From Caulobacter sp. 17J80-11 (GTDB taxonomy: Bacteria > Pseudomonadota > Alphaproteobacteria > Caulobacterales > Caulobacteraceae), in NCBI RefSeq assembly GCF_014349105.1, contig NZ_JACSJI010000001.1, forward strand, positions 310,001-374,000: 64,000 nt of DNA, written 5' to 3'. Below the pieces are notes generated by a model, which was not told the origin of the DNA, did no database searches, and saw nothing but the letters and a program-made list of their open reading frames with translations. Numbering within the stretch: position 1 is the first letter of the stretch; every line of letters begins with the position of its first letter. The position numbers and the translations under genes are program-made. This document shows, one piece after another, positions 19,189-29,647 of this stretch.

Positions 19189-20704
19189 TCGGCGGCCATG
19201 GGTTCGGCGGAAGCGGAGAGGTCGGCGAGGCGGAAAACGGCGCGTCGCGCCTCGGCCGCCGGATTGGGGAAGTCGGAGCGGAAGTGGCCGCCGCGGCTTT
19301 CCTGGCGCAGCAGAGCGGCGTGACCGATCAGGCGGGCGGCGACCAGCGGCGCGGCGCGGCCGTGCGCGTCCTCCAGCCGCTGGACCGTGTCGAGCAGGCG
19401 CGTCAGACCCGCCCCGTTGCGCTCCACCCCGGCTTCGCGGCTCATGGCGGCGCGCAGTTCGGCGAGGGCAGGGGCCGGCAGGTCGGGCGTCGCCTGCGGC
19501 TTGATCAGGCGGGCGGTCGCGGCGACGTCCTGGGCGGCGGCGATCCCGGCGCGCGCGCCGAAGGCGGCCGCCTCCAGCAGGGAATTCGAGGCCAGGCGGT
19601 TGGCCCCGTGCACGCCGGTCGAGGCGCATTCGCCGACGGCGTAGAGCCCCGGCAGGGAGGTGCGCCCGTCGGCGTCGGCGGCGATCCCGCCCATGTGGTA
19701 GTGCGCCGCCGGCGCCACCGGCATCGGCTGCACGCGCGGATCGAGGCCCGCCCGCAGGCAGGCGGCGTAGACCGCCGGGAACTCGTGCGGGAAGGCCTGG
19801 CCGACCGCCTTGCTGGCGTCCAGGAAGGCGCCTTCGCCCGACAGCGCCTGGCGATGCACGGCGCGGGCGACCACGTCGCGGGGGGCCAGATCGGCCAGCG
19901 GGTGCACCGCGCCCATGAACGGCCGCCCGTTGCGATCGACCAGCACCGCGCCCTCGCCGCGGAGCGCCTCGGTGGCCAGCGGCGCGGGGTCAAGGCCGAC
20001 GTCCAGCGCGGTCGGGTGGAACTGCACGAATTCCGGATCGGCGATCTCGGCCCCGGCCAGGGCGGCCAGGCCCAGGCCCTCGCCACGCACGGCGGCCGGG
20101 TTGGTGGTTACGGCATAGAGGCCGCCGACGCCGCCGGTGGCCAGGACGGTGGCCGGCGCCGTCACCTCGATCAGGCGGCCGGCGCGCTCGACCAGGGCGC
20201 CGCGGACCCGGCCGGTGGCGTCGGTCAGCAGGGCGCGGGCGCGGGCCTGCTCCCAGACCTCGACGCTGGGGGCGGCGCGGGCGGCGGCGACCACCGCCTC
20301 CATGATGGCGCGGCCGGCCTGGTCGCCCTTCACGCGGGCGACGCGGGGGCGGGAGTGGGCGGCTTCGAGGCTCTGCAGCAGGCGGCCCTGCGGGTCGCGG
20401 TCGAACGGGGCGCCGAGCTCGGCGAGCCAGGCCACCGTGTGGGCGGCGGCGGCGGTCAGCCGGCGGACCGCGGCCGCATCGACCAGGCCCGCGCCGGCGG
20501 CTTCGGTGTCCTGGGCGTGCAGTTCGGCGGAATCGTCGGGGGCCAGGGCCGCCGACAGCCCGCCCTGGGCCCAGGCCGAGGAACAGGCCTGGCTGAGCGG
20601 GGCCGGCGACAGCACCAGCGCCTTGCGGGGCGAGGCCAGGGCGGCGGACAGGCCGGCCAGGCCCCCGCCGATCACCAGCACGCCGTCGTGGACATAGCGG
20701 CTCG

Positions 20705-20708
<4 letters not shown>
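19185..20708 (-). CDS. nadB: L-aspartate oxidase
   Basis: FAD-dependent L-aspartate oxidase, which makes iminoaspartate for NadA. A Rossmann FAD motif ([15 protein letters not shown]) lies at residues 9-23. Further flavoprotein motifs are [47 protein letters not shown] and the C-terminal [26 protein letters not shown]. The length of 507 residues is typical. It starts ATGA-overlapped with the macrodomain gene upstream and ends ATGA-overlapped with nadC. All expected motifs are present. Confidence 0.95.
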
Positions 20709-21235
<527 letters not shown>

Positions 21236-21237
21236 GG

Positions 21238-22059
21238 TCAGATCGAGCCCAGCAGGGTCAGCAGGTCGGACCTGCCGCCCGCCAGTCGGAAGGCGGCGTA
21301 GAGCGTGCCCACGCAGAGGCCGGCGGTCGCCAGCCACAGGGTGAAGGCCGCGGCTTGCTGGCGCCCGTCCAGCTTCACCGCCTGCGGGCGCATCCGCGCC
21401 GAGCGCAGGGTGAGAAACAGACCGAAGCCCATGAACACGGCCAGGAAGACGGCGTTGCGCTCGACCGCCCACAGGATCGCCAGGCCGCCGACCAGCACCA
21501 GCGCCACACGTTCGACCTGCGGGTGCAGGCGCGCCAGCGCCGGGCCCAGCGCCTTGGAGCCGTCCAGAGGCGGGGCCGGGGCGAGGTTGAGCAGGTTGAT
21601 GACGGCGATGAAGATCGCGCCGTCCAGCCACATGGCCTGACGCGTGACGGCCCAGGCGGCGAAGAACGGCAGGGCGGCGAAGATCCCGACCGCCGGGCCG
21701 GCCAGCGCGATCAGCACGTCGATCCATTCGGTCGGCGAGGCCCGCTTGGCGGTGGCCGCGCCGCCCAGGAACGGAATGAAGTGGATCTTGCCCGGGCCGC
21801 ACCCCAGCCGGTTGATCGCGAACAGGTGGCCGAGCTCGTGCACCAGGATGCCGAACACCCCGGCGACCGCCACGACCGGCCCCATCCGCCAGCCCAGCCA
21901 CAAGGCGATCAGGGCCGAGGAGATCAGGGCCCAGACGATCTCCTTGGTCCGGCCGGACCCGGCGGTCGTCGGTTCGGCGGCCGCCGCGGGGGCGGGCGCG
22001 CCGGGGCGAAGGCCTTCCGCCTCCTCCCACGGTCCGGGTTGGCGCGGCGCGTCGGTCAT
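21238..22059 (-). CDS. Site-2 protease family (M50) membrane metalloprotease
   Basis: A 273-residue polytopic protein with a zinc site typical of family M50. HELGH is at residues 74-78 within a membrane segment, and the second element [10 protein letters not shown] (D166) supplies the third ligand. About six hydrophobic segments are visible, and the first 40 residues are an Ala/Pro-rich cytoplasmic extension. No PDZ domain is present, which sets it apart from RseP. Its ribosome site (GAGG) overlaps the nadA stop codon seven bases upstream, so its translation is probably linked to nadA. Its substrate is unknown; a place in a NAD operon is unusual. Confidence 0.85.
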   Translation of the reverse strand: MTDAPRQPGPWEEAEGLRPGAPAPAAAAEPTTAGSGRTKEIVWALISSALIALWLGWRMGPVVAVAGVFGILVHELGHLFAINRLGCGPGKIHFIPFLGGAATAKRASPTEWIDVLIALAGPAVGIFAALPFFAAWAVTRQAMWLDGAIFIAVINLLNLAPAPPLDGSKALGPALARLHPQVERVALVLVGGLAILWAVERNAVFLAVFMGFGLFLTLRSARMRPQAVKLDGRQQAAAFTLWLATAGLCVGTLYAAFRLAGGRSDLLTLLGSI

Positions 22060-22066
22060 GACGACC

Positions 22067-23164
22067 TCAGATCAGCTCGACGTCGACGTGGTGGCGGGCC
22101 TTGACCAGGTCGTAGCGGGCCGGGACGGCCGGCGGCGGCAGGTCGATCATCCGTTGCACGGCGCCGCGGGCGGCCTCGGCGATGGCCGGGTCGACGGTCA
22201 CCTCGTGCTGCTCGTTCAGCAGGGCGTCGTAGATGTTCTGCAAGGTGATCCGCTTCATGTGCGGGCACAGATTGCAGGGGCGGACGAACTCGGTGCCCGG
22301 CGCGTCAGCGGCGACGTTGTCGGCCATCGAGCACTCGGTGATCAGCACGACGCGCTTGGGCTTCCGCTGGATCACGTAGTCGTTCATGGCCGCGGTCGAG
22401 CCGGCGAAGTCCGAGACCTCCAGCACTTCGGCCGGGCATTCCGGGTGGGCCAGCACCTCGGCGTCGGGCCAGGCTTCCTTCATGTCCAGGATGTCCTGGG
22501 CGGTGAAGCGCTCGTGCACCTCGCAGCGGCCCTTCCAGGCGATGATGCCGACGTTGGTCTGGCGCGCGACGTTGCGGGCCAGGAATTCGTCCGGGATCAG
22601 GATGACCCGGTCGACGCCCCAGTCCCTGGCGACCTGCTCGACCACCTGCACGGCGTTGGCCGAGGTGCAGCATACGTCGGTCTCGGCCTTCACGTCGGCG
22701 GTGGTGTTCACGTAGGTGACCACCGGCAGGCCCGGATAGCGCTGCTTGATCAGGCGCACGTCGTCGCCGGTGATCGAGGAGGCCAGCGAGCAGCCCGCGC
22801 GCAGGTCGGGGATCAGCACCTTCTTGTCGGGGCAGAGAATCTTCGAGGTCTCGGCCATGAAGTGCACGCCGGCCTGGACGATGATCTCGGCGTGCTCGGC
22901 CTTCTGCGCCTCGCGCGCCAGGCCCAGGCTGTCGCCGACGTAGTCGCCCACCCCGTGGAAGATCTCCGGCGTCATGTAGTTGTGCGCCAGGATGACCGCG
23001 TTCTTCTCGCGCTTCAGCCGGTTGATGGCGGCGATCAGCGGGGCGTGGAAGCGCCACTCGATCGGCGTGACCTTGTCCTTGACCTTCTCCCAGATCGGGG
23101 CGGTCTCCGCTTCGACCTCCGCAGTGAAGGCGAAAGCGGCGGGGGCGATCGAGCCGTCGGCCAT
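22067..23164 (-). CDS. nadA: Quinolinate synthase
   Basis: Quinolinate synthase, a [4Fe-4S] enzyme condensing iminoaspartate with dihydroxyacetone phosphate. The 365-residue length fits the longer alphaproteobacterial form. Conserved stretches include [43 protein letters not shown] and CTSANAV. The likely cluster cysteines are C125 (AGCSL), C214 (GRCEVH) and one of CNLC (297/300). It is the first gene of a five-gene operon. GAGAGGA lies before the ATG, and two related palindromes lie 15 and 76 bases upstream, the likely site of transcriptional control. Confidence 0.95.
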   Translation of the reverse strand: MADGSIAPAAFAFTAEVEAETAPIWEKVKDKVTPIEWRFHAPLIAAINRLKREKNAVILAHNYMTPEIFHGVGDYVGDSLGLAREAQKAEHAEIIVQAGVHFMAETSKILCPDKKVLIPDLRAGCSLASSITGDDVRLIKQRYPGLPVVTYVNTTADVKAETDVCCTSANAVQVVEQVARDWGVDRVILIPDEFLARNVARQTNVGIIAWKGRCEVHERFTAQDILDMKEAWPDAEVLAHPECPAEVLEVSDFAGSTAAMNDYVIQRKPKRVVLITECSMADNVAADAPGTEFVRPCNLCPHMKRITLQNIYDALLNEQHEVTVDPAIAEAARGAVQRMIDLPPPAVPARYDLVKARHHVDVELI

Positions 23165-23178
23165 TTGGTCCTCTCATT

Positions 23179-23197
23179 TATGCTCAAACTGAGCATA
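23179..23197. promoter_or_regulatory. Palindromic operator 1 upstream of nadA
   Basis: A 19-base palindrome, TATGCTCA-AAC-TGAGCATA, with perfect eight-base arms, ends 15 bases before the nadA start. A second matching site lies 61 bases further upstream, centre to centre. The pair is very probably the operator of the nadA operon. Similar sites have, from memory, been proposed for the NadQ regulator of alphaproteobacterial NAD genes. Confidence 0.7.
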
Positions 23198-23239
23198 TCT
23201 CGGGGCCGAGAAAACGCCGGCCGGGGTCGGTCGGCGACT

Positions 23240-23258
23240 TATGCTTAAAGTGAGCATA
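23240..23258. promoter_or_regulatory. Palindromic operator 2 upstream of nadA
   Basis: TATGCTTA-AAG-TGAGCATA, 17 of 19 positions identical to operator 1, with the palindrome extended two bases outward on each side (CTTATGC...GCATAAG, 23238-23260). It lies between the nadA start and the convergent end of nothing else: the neighbouring kinase gene also reads leftwards and ends at 23336, so this site can only serve nadA. Confidence 0.65.
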
Positions 23259-23335
23259 AGTTGGCGGTTAAAATAGGTCGGGCGGCCCTGAAGACAAGCC
23301 TGATCCGCCTTCCCACGTTCACGAATTGTGACGGA

Positions 23336-25522
23336 TCAGGCGGTTTCCGTTTCGCGGGAAGGGGCCAGGGCCTGCAGGGTCGCGGCCAGCTCGTCGGCGT
23401 CGTAGGGCTTTTTCAGGAACGGCCAGGGCGCTTCGGCCAGGGCGGCGTCGACCGTTTCGCCCGCGTAGCCTGAGCTGAGCAGGACCGCCAGCCCGGGGCG
23501 CAGGACCGAGGCCAGGCGCGCCAGCTCCACCCCGTTCACCCCGCCCGGCATGATCACGTCGGTGAGCAGCAGGTCGACCGGCCGGTCGGCGTGCAGCAGC
23601 TTCAGCGCCTGCTCGGCGTTCTCCGCCCGCATGACCGCGTGGCCCAGCTCGACCAGCATGGTCTCGGCGATGACGGCGACCGACGGGTCGTCCTCGACCA
23701 GCAGCACCCGCAGCACGCGGGTCGACGGCGTTCCGACGGTTCGCGGCCGGGCGGCCTCCGGCTGGCTCTCGGCGGCCGGCAGGTAGAGGGCCACGGTGGT
23801 GCCCCGGCCCTCGGCGCTCTCCAGGTGGGCCACGCCGCCGGACTGGCGGGCGAAGCCGTAGACCTGCGAAAGGCCGAGACCCGTGCCCTTGCCGGCCGGC
23901 TTGGTGGTGAAAAAGGGCTCGAACACCTGGGACAGCACGTCGGCGCTCATGCCCACGCCGCTGTCGCGCACGCGCACGACCACGTAGGCGCCCGGCGCGA
24001 GCTCCGGCACCTGGTCGGCCGAGACGTCCAGGCGTTCGGTCTCGACCGTGATCTCGCCGCCCGCCGACGTCGCGTCGCGCGCGTTGACGACCAGGTTCAG
24101 CAGGGCGGCGTCGAACTGGGCGGTGTCGACCCGCGCGGTCGCCGCGCCCTCGCTGAGCCGCAGGTCGAAGGCGATGGCCTCGCCCACCGCGCGCCGGGTC
24201 AGGGGCTCGCCGTCGCGGATCAGCGCGTTGACGTCGCAGGTCTCGGGCCGCAGGGCCTGGCGTCGCGAGAAGGCGAGCAGCTGATGGGTCAGGCGTTCCC
24301 CGCGACGCGCTGCGGCCAGGGCCGCCTCGCCCAGCCGGCGCCGCTTGGCCCCGTCCTCGGGGTGCTTGAGGATCATGTCGAGCGCGCCGATCACGACCGT
24401 CAGCAGGTTGTTGAAGTCGTGGGCCACGCCGCCGGTCAGCTGGCCCACCGCCTCCATCTTGCGGGCGTGGAACAGGGCGGCTTCGGCGTCGGCCTTCTCG
24501 GCCAGCGCCGCGGCGACCCGCTCCTCCAGCAGCTCGTTGATGCGCTTCAGGTCGCTCTCGGCCTGCTTGGCCTCGGTGACGTCGACCGCGACGCCGACAT
24601 AGCCGGCGTGTTCGCCGCCCGGCCCCTTGCGAGGCGTGGCCTGGGCCCGGAGCCAGCGCCACTCGCCGTCGGCCCGCTGGAACCGGGCCTCGAAGGCGAA
24701 CGGCTTGCGGCTGGCCATGCCCGCGGCCTGCACGCCCAGCACGCGATCCCGGTCGTCCGGGTGCAGCCGCTCGACGAAGCTCTTCTGCAGGGCCTCCTCG
24801 TAGGTGACGCCGGCGAAGTCCAGATAGGCGCGATTGACGAAGACGAACCGTGCGCCCAGTTCGCTGACCCACATGAACACCGAGGCGCTGTCGGCGATGA
24901 GGCGGAAGCGCGTTTCGCTCTCCAGGCGCGCGGCGTCGGCGGCGCGCGCCTCGGTGACGTCGTGGCAGACGCTGATGAAGCCCTTGAACGCGCCACAGGG
25001 CCTGAAGCGCGGCACGGCGGTGGCGTCGATCAGCCGCCACTGGCCGTCCGCGCGCATCAGGCGCGGCGACATGGTGAAGGGCGCGTGCGAGGCGACGCCG
25101 GCCACGATGGTGGCCTTCAGGCTCTCGCGGTCCTCGGGGTGGACCAGTTCGAACCAGCCCATGCCGGCGAGGCTTTCCGGAGTTCGGTGGCCCCAGAAGT
25201 CCCGGAACATGCGGTTGAGGTAGAGCCCGCCGCCCTCGGCGTCGCCCATCCACAGCATCACCGGCGCGTCGTCGGCGACCAGGCGGAAACGCGCGTCGCT
25301 TTCGCGCTGTTCGCCGACAGCAGGCTGCGGGCGCTGGCCCAGACGCGACAGGGCGAAAGCCGCTCCGGCGCCGCCCAGGAAGACCAACGGAACCGCCAGG
25401 GCGGGGGTCTGCTGGACCAGCGCGCCGGCGGCGAGGGCGGCGAGCGTGCACGTCCCGGCGGCGACCGCGGTCAGCCGGCGATCGCGCGCGGCGATCCGAT
25501 CGAGCAAACGCTTGAACGCCAC
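23336..25522 (-). CDS. Hybrid sensor histidine kinase with two PAS domains
   Basis: A 728-residue hybrid kinase. Two hydrophobic segments lie at about residues 17-60, followed by two PAS domains (each ending in an HPEDR/HPDDR-type element and a DVTEA linker), a coiled stretch, then a HisKA domain with the phospho-acceptor in [11 protein letters not shown] (about H365). An HATPase follows with DSGVGMS and [14 protein letters not shown]. The C-terminal receiver has VEDD and phospho-acceptor DVIMPG (about D653). This order is like that of CckA, but it is not necessarily CckA. The start is GTG at 25522 with GAGGT upstream. No cognate regulator gene is adjacent. Confidence 0.9.
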   Translation of the reverse strand: MAFKRLLDRIAARDRRLTAVAAGTCTLAALAAGALVQQTPALAVPLVFLGGAGAAFALSRLGQRPQPAVGEQRESDARFRLVADDAPVMLWMGDAEGGGLYLNRMFRDFWGHRTPESLAGMGWFELVHPEDRESLKATIVAGVASHAPFTMSPRLMRADGQWRLIDATAVPRFRPCGAFKGFISVCHDVTEARAADAARLESETRFRLIADSASVFMWVSELGARFVFVNRAYLDFAGVTYEEALQKSFVERLHPDDRDRVLGVQAAGMASRKPFAFEARFQRADGEWRWLRAQATPRKGPGGEHAGYVGVAVDVTEAKQAESDLKRINELLEERVAAALAEKADAEAALFHARKMEAVGQLTGGVAHDFNNLLTVVIGALDMILKHPEDGAKRRRLGEAALAAARRGERLTHQLLAFSRRQALRPETCDVNALIRDGEPLTRRAVGEAIAFDLRLSEGAATARVDTAQFDAALLNLVVNARDATSAGGEITVETERLDVSADQVPELAPGAYVVVRVRDSGVGMSADVLSQVFEPFFTTKPAGKGTGLGLSQVYGFARQSGGVAHLESAEGRGTTVALYLPAAESQPEAARPRTVGTPSTRVLRVLLVEDDPSVAVIAETMLVELGHAVMRAENAEQALKLLHADRPVDLLLTDVIMPGGVNGVELARLASVLRPGLAVLLSSGYAGETVDAALAEAPWPFLKKPYDADELAATLQALAPSRETETA

Positions 25523-25722
25523 CCCGGACCTCGCCCCTAAGCCCCGCCGACCGAGGGTATTCGCTCAGCGGTCGCCCCGCTAGTGCCGGGAACGCGGCGA
25601 CGGCCGCAGGCGTTACGGCCTGCGTCGCGGGGCGGCGCGCCGGTCGCGCTGGCCCCCTCGCGACCTTGGCGGGCGGCCGCGGGCGCCTACCTCACGTCAG
25701 GCGCTACAGGGAGCATCACCGC

Positions 25723-26202
25723 ATGGCTGTCGACATCCGGACCGGCTTCACGGCCGAACAGCGCGGCGAGATCGCCGCCGGACTGACCAAGCTGCTGGCC
25801 GACAGCTACGCGCTGTACCTCAAGACCCACGGCTATCACTGGAACGTCCGCGGCCCGAACTTCGGCGAGCTGCACAAGATGTTCGAGGCCCAGTACACCG
25901 AGATGTGGCAGGCGCTGGACGAGATGGCCGAGCGCATCCGGGCCCTGGGCGAGTTCGCGCCCCAGGGTTATGGCGCCTTCGCCAACCTGACTTCGATCAA
26001 GGACGGGGATCCGGAGAAGGCGGCGAGCGGCATGCTTGAAGAGCTGATGCGCGACCACGAGACGGTCATCGGCACCGCGCGGGCCGCCCTGAGCGTCGCC
26101 GACGAGGCCGACGACCAGGCCACCGTGGACACCATCACCATGCGCCTGGAAGCTCACGAGAAGCACGCCTGGATGCTGCGCGCCACGCTCGGTCACAAGT
26201 AA
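25723..26202 (+). CDS. dps: Dps-family ferritin-like DNA-protection protein
   Basis: A 159-residue Dps-type miniferritin, which stores iron and protects DNA from oxidative damage as a dodecamer. The intersubunit ferroxidase pattern is visible: HGYHWNVRGPNFGELHKMFEAQY followed by DEMAERIRALG, with the histidine and acidic ligands in place. A helix with NLTSIKDGD and a C-terminal helix (EAHEKHAWMLRATLG) complete the fold. The ATG at 25723 is chosen because AGGGAG precedes it and the family N-terminus begins there. The N-terminus lacks a lysine-rich tail, so DNA binding would need another surface. Confidence 0.9.
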   Translation: MAVDIRTGFTAEQRGEIAAGLTKLLADSYALYLKTHGYHWNVRGPNFGELHKMFEAQYTEMWQALDEMAERIRALGEFAPQGYGAFANLTSIKDGDPEKAASGMLEELMRDHETVIGTARAALSVADEADDQATVDTITMRLEAHEKHAWMLRATLGHK

Positions 26203-26342
26203 GCGTCGTCGCCGCACTCAGTCTTTGACACCGGTCTCCCGGGGCGCCACGAAGCCGCCCGAAAACGCCGTTACCCCTCCGGGGGCGACGTAGTACCTTT
26301 GCGGAGCCGGCGGGGCCCGCGCCACGAGGGAAAGCAGAGCGG

Positions 26343-27449
26343 ATGTTTGGAGCGGTTTCGCGAGAGCAGTCTCGCGCGCTCGGCGCGCTCGGCGGAGCCG
26401 CGACGGCCATGGCCGTCCTGGCCACCGCGCTCTCGGCCAGTTCGAGCCCGGGGCCGGCGCCGGATCGCGCGCACGAGCACATTCTGAAGGTCACCGGCGG
26501 TTCGCTGTCGGAAGACGCGCTGAAGGCGCTCGCCGCCGGCATGGACCCGGCCGCCCGCGCGCTCGCCGCCCGCCACGATCCCGCCGCCGAGCCGCAGGAG
26601 TGGGGCCGGGTCGAAGGTTGGCCGAACTACGACGTGTCCGTGCGTCCAGATCTCGGCATCGGCGCCCTGGACGGCGATCGCGCGCGCCAGATCAACGCGC
26701 TGATCCCGATCGCCGCCGGCGAGCTGAAGCCGGCGCGGCCGTTCGTCTTCCAGGGCTCGGCCGCGGAGCGCAAGAAGGCGCTGCGCTGCCTGACCCAGGC
26801 GGTCTATTACGAATCCGCGCTGGAGAGCGACAAGGGCCAGGCCGCGGTCGCCCAGGTCGTGCTGAACCGGGTGCGCGACCCGAACTTCCCCGCCAGCGTT
26901 TGCGGGGTGGTGTTCCAGGGCGCCGAGCGGACCACCGGCTGCCAGTTCTCCTTCACCTGCGACGGCGCCATGGCCGGGGGCGTCGTGCCCTGGGCGTGGG
27001 ACCGCGCCAAGGTCGTCGCCGAGCGGGCCCTGGCCGGCCAGGTGGTCGCCGAGGTCGGCACGGCCACCCACTATCACGCCGACTACGTGCTGCCGTGGTG
27101 GAGTCCGACCGTGCGCAAGGTCGGCCAGATCGGCACCCACATCTTCTACCGCTGGGCCGGAAGCCCCGGCGAGCCGGCCGCCTTCGTCCAGCGCTACGCC
27201 GGGCGCGAGCCGTTCATCGACGAGGCCCGCTTCGCCCGTCCGCGCCTGCCCGACGCGGAGAACACGGTGGTGCTGGCCTCCGAGGACGGGCACGGCCGGG
27301 TGGCCGCTGTGCTGGGCGGTCGGCGCAAGCCCACCGCCGACGACATCGCCCGCATCAACGAGAAGCTGCGCCGGTTCGAGGCCGAGACGCCGAGCCCGGC
27401 CGCCGCGCCGGAGGCCGCCGGCGGCGAGCCCGCTTCGCCCGCGGCCTGA
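26343..27449 (+). CDS. SleB-type cell wall hydrolase, copy 2
   Basis: A 368-residue paralogue of the hydrolase at 15609-16691. It has an N-terminal hydrophobic segment (residues 10-30) that may be a signal or an anchor, and a hydrolase domain from about residue 149, CLTQAVYYESALESDKGQ, with the expected glutamate. It then shares VAQVVLNRVRDP, CGVVFQGAERTTGCQFSFTCDG and GTATHYHADYV with the other copy. The C-terminal 90 residues are an unrelated charged, Ala/Pro-rich tail. The gene follows Dps but has its own 140-base leader. Peptidoglycan lysis or remodelling is inferred from the family. Confidence 0.85.
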   Translation: MFGAVSREQSRALGALGGAATAMAVLATALSASSSPGPAPDRAHEHILKVTGGSLSEDALKALAAGMDPAARALAARHDPAAEPQEWGRVEGWPNYDVSVRPDLGIGALDGDRARQINALIPIAAGELKPARPFVFQGSAAERKKALRCLTQAVYYESALESDKGQAAVAQVVLNRVRDPNFPASVCGVVFQGAERTTGCQFSFTCDGAMAGGVVPWAWDRAKVVAERALAGQVVAEVGTATHYHADYVLPWWSPTVRKVGQIGTHIFYRWAGSPGEPAAFVQRYAGREPFIDEARFARPRLPDAENTVVLASEDGHGRVAAVLGGRRKPTADDIARINEKLRRFEAETPSPAAAPEAAGGEPASPAA

Positions 27450-27527
27450 GCCGGGCTTAACGCCGAGCTCGGCCGTCCCTATCTGTCGCGCGCGCCGGGC
27501 GCAGGGTCCGGCCGTTCGGAGGCTCGC

Positions 27528-28475
27528 ATGCAGAAACGTCGGCTCGGTCGCTCGTCCCTCGAGTTCGCCCCGCTGGTCCTCGGCGGCAACGTTTTCGGCT
27601 GGACCGCCGACGCGGCGACCTCGCACCGGGTGCTGGACGCCTTCGTCGACGCCGGTTTCAACGCCGTCGACACCGCCGACGCCTATTCCGCCTGGGTGCC
27701 TGGCCACGTCGGCGGCGAGTCCGAGACCATAGTCGGCGACTGGCTGCAGGCGCGCGGCCGCCGCGACGACGTGCTGATCTTCACCAAGGTCGGCTGGGAG
27801 CTGGGTCCCGACCGAAAGGGGCTGTCGGCCGCCTACATCACCTCGTCGATCGAAGGTTCGCTGAAGCGGCTTAAGACCGACTATGTCGACCTCTACCAGT
27901 CGCACGTGGACGACAGGGCGACGCCCTTCGAGGAGACCCTGGGCGCCTACGCCAAGCTGATCGAGCAGGGCAAGGTGCGCGCGATCGGGGCGTCGAACAT
28001 CGAGGCGCCGCGCCTGAAGGAGGCGCTCGAGACCAGCGGCCGGCTGGGCCTGCCGCGATATGAAAGCGTGCAGCCGCCCTACAACCTCTACAGCCGTTCC
28101 GACTTCGAGGCCGAACTGCAGCCGCTCTGCCAGAGCGAACAGGTCGGCGCGATCACCTATTACGGCCTGGCCAGCGGCTTCCTGACCGGCAAGTACCGCT
28201 CCGAGGCCGACCTCGGCAAAAGCGCCCGCGGCGGCGGGGTGAAGAAGTACCTGAACGATCGCGGCCTGCGCATCCTGGCGGCTCTGGACGAGGCGGCCGA
28301 CCGGCTGGGCGCGACCCAGGCTCAGGTCGCCCTGGCCTGGCTGATGGCTCGGCCCGGCGTCACCGCGCCCATCGCCAGCGCAACCAGCGTCGAGCAGCTT
28401 AACGACATCGTCGGGGCTGCGCGGCTGAAGCTGGATTCCGAGCTGATGCGGCTGCTGGATTCCGCCAGCGCGTGA
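27528..28475 (+). CDS. Aldo/keto reductase
   Basis: A 315-residue NADPH-dependent aldo/keto reductase of the YajO/Tas-like type. The catalytic tetrad is visible: Asp and Tyr in DTADAYSAW (about 47-51), Lys in FTKVGWE, and His in DLYQSHVDD. Nucleotide-binding residues appear as YESVQPPYNLY and GLASGFLTGKY. GGAGG lies seven bases before the ATG. The natural substrate cannot be told from sequence. Its 3' end lies against a fragment of a divergent-strand acetyltransferase gene. Confidence 0.9.
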   Translation: MQKRRLGRSSLEFAPLVLGGNVFGWTADAATSHRVLDAFVDAGFNAVDTADAYSAWVPGHVGGESETIVGDWLQARGRRDDVLIFTKVGWELGPDRKGLSAAYITSSIEGSLKRLKTDYVDLYQSHVDDRATPFEETLGAYAKLIEQGKVRAIGASNIEAPRLKEALETSGRLGLPRYESVQPPYNLYSRSDFEAELQPLCQSEQVGAITYYGLASGFLTGKYRSEADLGKSARGGGVKKYLNDRGLRILAALDEAADRLGATQAQVALAWLMARPGVTAPIASATSVEQLNDIVGAARLKLDSELMRLLDSASA

Positions 28476-28551
28476 ACTTGGGACCGGCGAAGGCCGGGTC
28501 GGTGAGGCGCGCGACGGCGAGCTGGTCGCCCTCGCGCGCGTCGCGGATCAC
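28476..28551 (-). pseudogene. 5' fragment of a GNAT acetyltransferase gene
   Basis: Reading leftwards from GTG at 28551, the first codons give VIRDAREGDQLAVARLT, which is the standard opening of GNAT acetyltransferases (VIRDAREGD...). The GTG overlaps the trxB stop as GTGA, as a real downstream gene in the trxB operon would. The similarity ends after about 25 codons, where the convergent aldo/keto reductase gene begins, and the frame stops at 28399 inside it. The rest of the GNAT gene appears to have been lost by a deletion or insertion. Confidence 0.45.
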
Positions 28552-29558
28552 CACTGGCCGATCTTCTCTGCCTCGGCGTGACTGATCGGGTGCCTGGACC
28601 GGGCGTGGTCTTCCTCGGCCAGGAAGCGCACGGCCTCCAGGGCGGCCATGCAGCCCATGCCGGCGGCGGTGACCGCCTGGCGGTAGACGTCGTCGGTGAC
28701 GTCGCCGGCGGCGTACACGCCCGGGATGGCGGTCGACGCCGTGCCCGGCTTCACCTTGAGATAGCCGCCCTCGTTGGTCTCGAGCTGGCCCTTGAACAGC
28801 TCCGACGACGGGGCGTGGCCGATGGCGACGAAGAAGCCGTCGACGGCCAGTTCCGACACCTCGCCGGACTTCAGGTTCATCAGGCGCAGGCCGGTGACGC
28901 CGGTCGGGTTCTCGGTGCCCAGCACCTCTTCGATGGCGGTGTCCCAGATCACCTTGATCTTGGGGTTGTGGCGCATGCGCTCCTGCAGCACCGCCTCGGC
29001 CCGCAGCTCGTCGCGGCGGTGGATCAGGGTCACCTGCTCGGCGAAGTTGGTCAGGAACAGGGCCTCTTCGACCGCGGTGTTGCCTCCGCCGACCACGGCC
29101 ACGTGCTTGCCGCGATAGAAGAAGCCGTCGCAGGTCGCGCAGGCCGACACGCCGAAGCCGCGGAAGTGCTGCTCGGACGGCAGGCCCAGCCACTTGGCCT
29201 GGGCGCCGGTGGAGATGATCACGGTCTCGGCCAGGTACTCGGCGCCGCTATCGAGCTTCAGGCGGAACGGCCGCTTCGACAGGTCGGCCTCGACCACCAC
29301 GTCATGGATCACTTCGGCGCCGACGTGTTCGGCCTGGGCGCGCATCTGGTCCATCAGCCAGGGACCCTGGATGACGTCGGCGAAGCCCGGATAGTTCTCG
29401 ACGTCGGTGGTGATGGTGAGCTGGCCGCCGGGCTGGAGGCCGGCGAACACGACGGGCTTCAGCAGGGCGCGGGCGGCGTAGATCGCCGCGGTCCAGCCGG
29501 CGGGGCCGGAACCGATGATGGCGACGCGGACGATGTGGGGAGCGGAGACGTTCGACAT
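28548..29558 (-). CDS. trxB: Thioredoxin-disulfide reductase
   Basis: Thioredoxin reductase, which transfers electrons from NADPH through FAD and a redox dithiol to thioredoxin. The 336-residue protein has the FAD motif IIGSGPAGWTAAIYAAR (about 14-30), the redox pair CATC (C140, C143), an NADP motif VVGGGNTAVEEALFL, and the final FAD segment GVYAAGDVTDDVYRQ. All are intact. Its stop codon overlaps the start of a truncated GNAT fragment. Confidence 0.96.
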   Translation of the reverse strand: MSNVSAPHIVRVAIIGSGPAGWTAAIYAARALLKPVVFAGLQPGGQLTITTDVENYPGFADVIQGPWLMDQMRAQAEHVGAEVIHDVVVEADLSKRPFRLKLDSGAEYLAETVIISTGAQAKWLGLPSEQHFRGFGVSACATCDGFFYRGKHVAVVGGGNTAVEEALFLTNFAEQVTLIHRRDELRAEAVLQERMRHNPKIKVIWDTAIEEVLGTENPTGVTGLRLMNLKSGEVSELAVDGFFVAIGHAPSSELFKGQLETNEGGYLKVKPGTASTAIPGVYAAGDVTDDVYRQAVTAAGMGCMAALEAVRFLAEEDHARSRHPISHAEAEKIGQW

Positions 29559-29647
29559 GGGCGGCTATTTAGGGTCGATTCCGTGCGGGCGCGACCGCTG
29601 ATCGCGGGCGTGGTCCTGAAACGGCCGAACGGCCGATTGGGTCGCCT

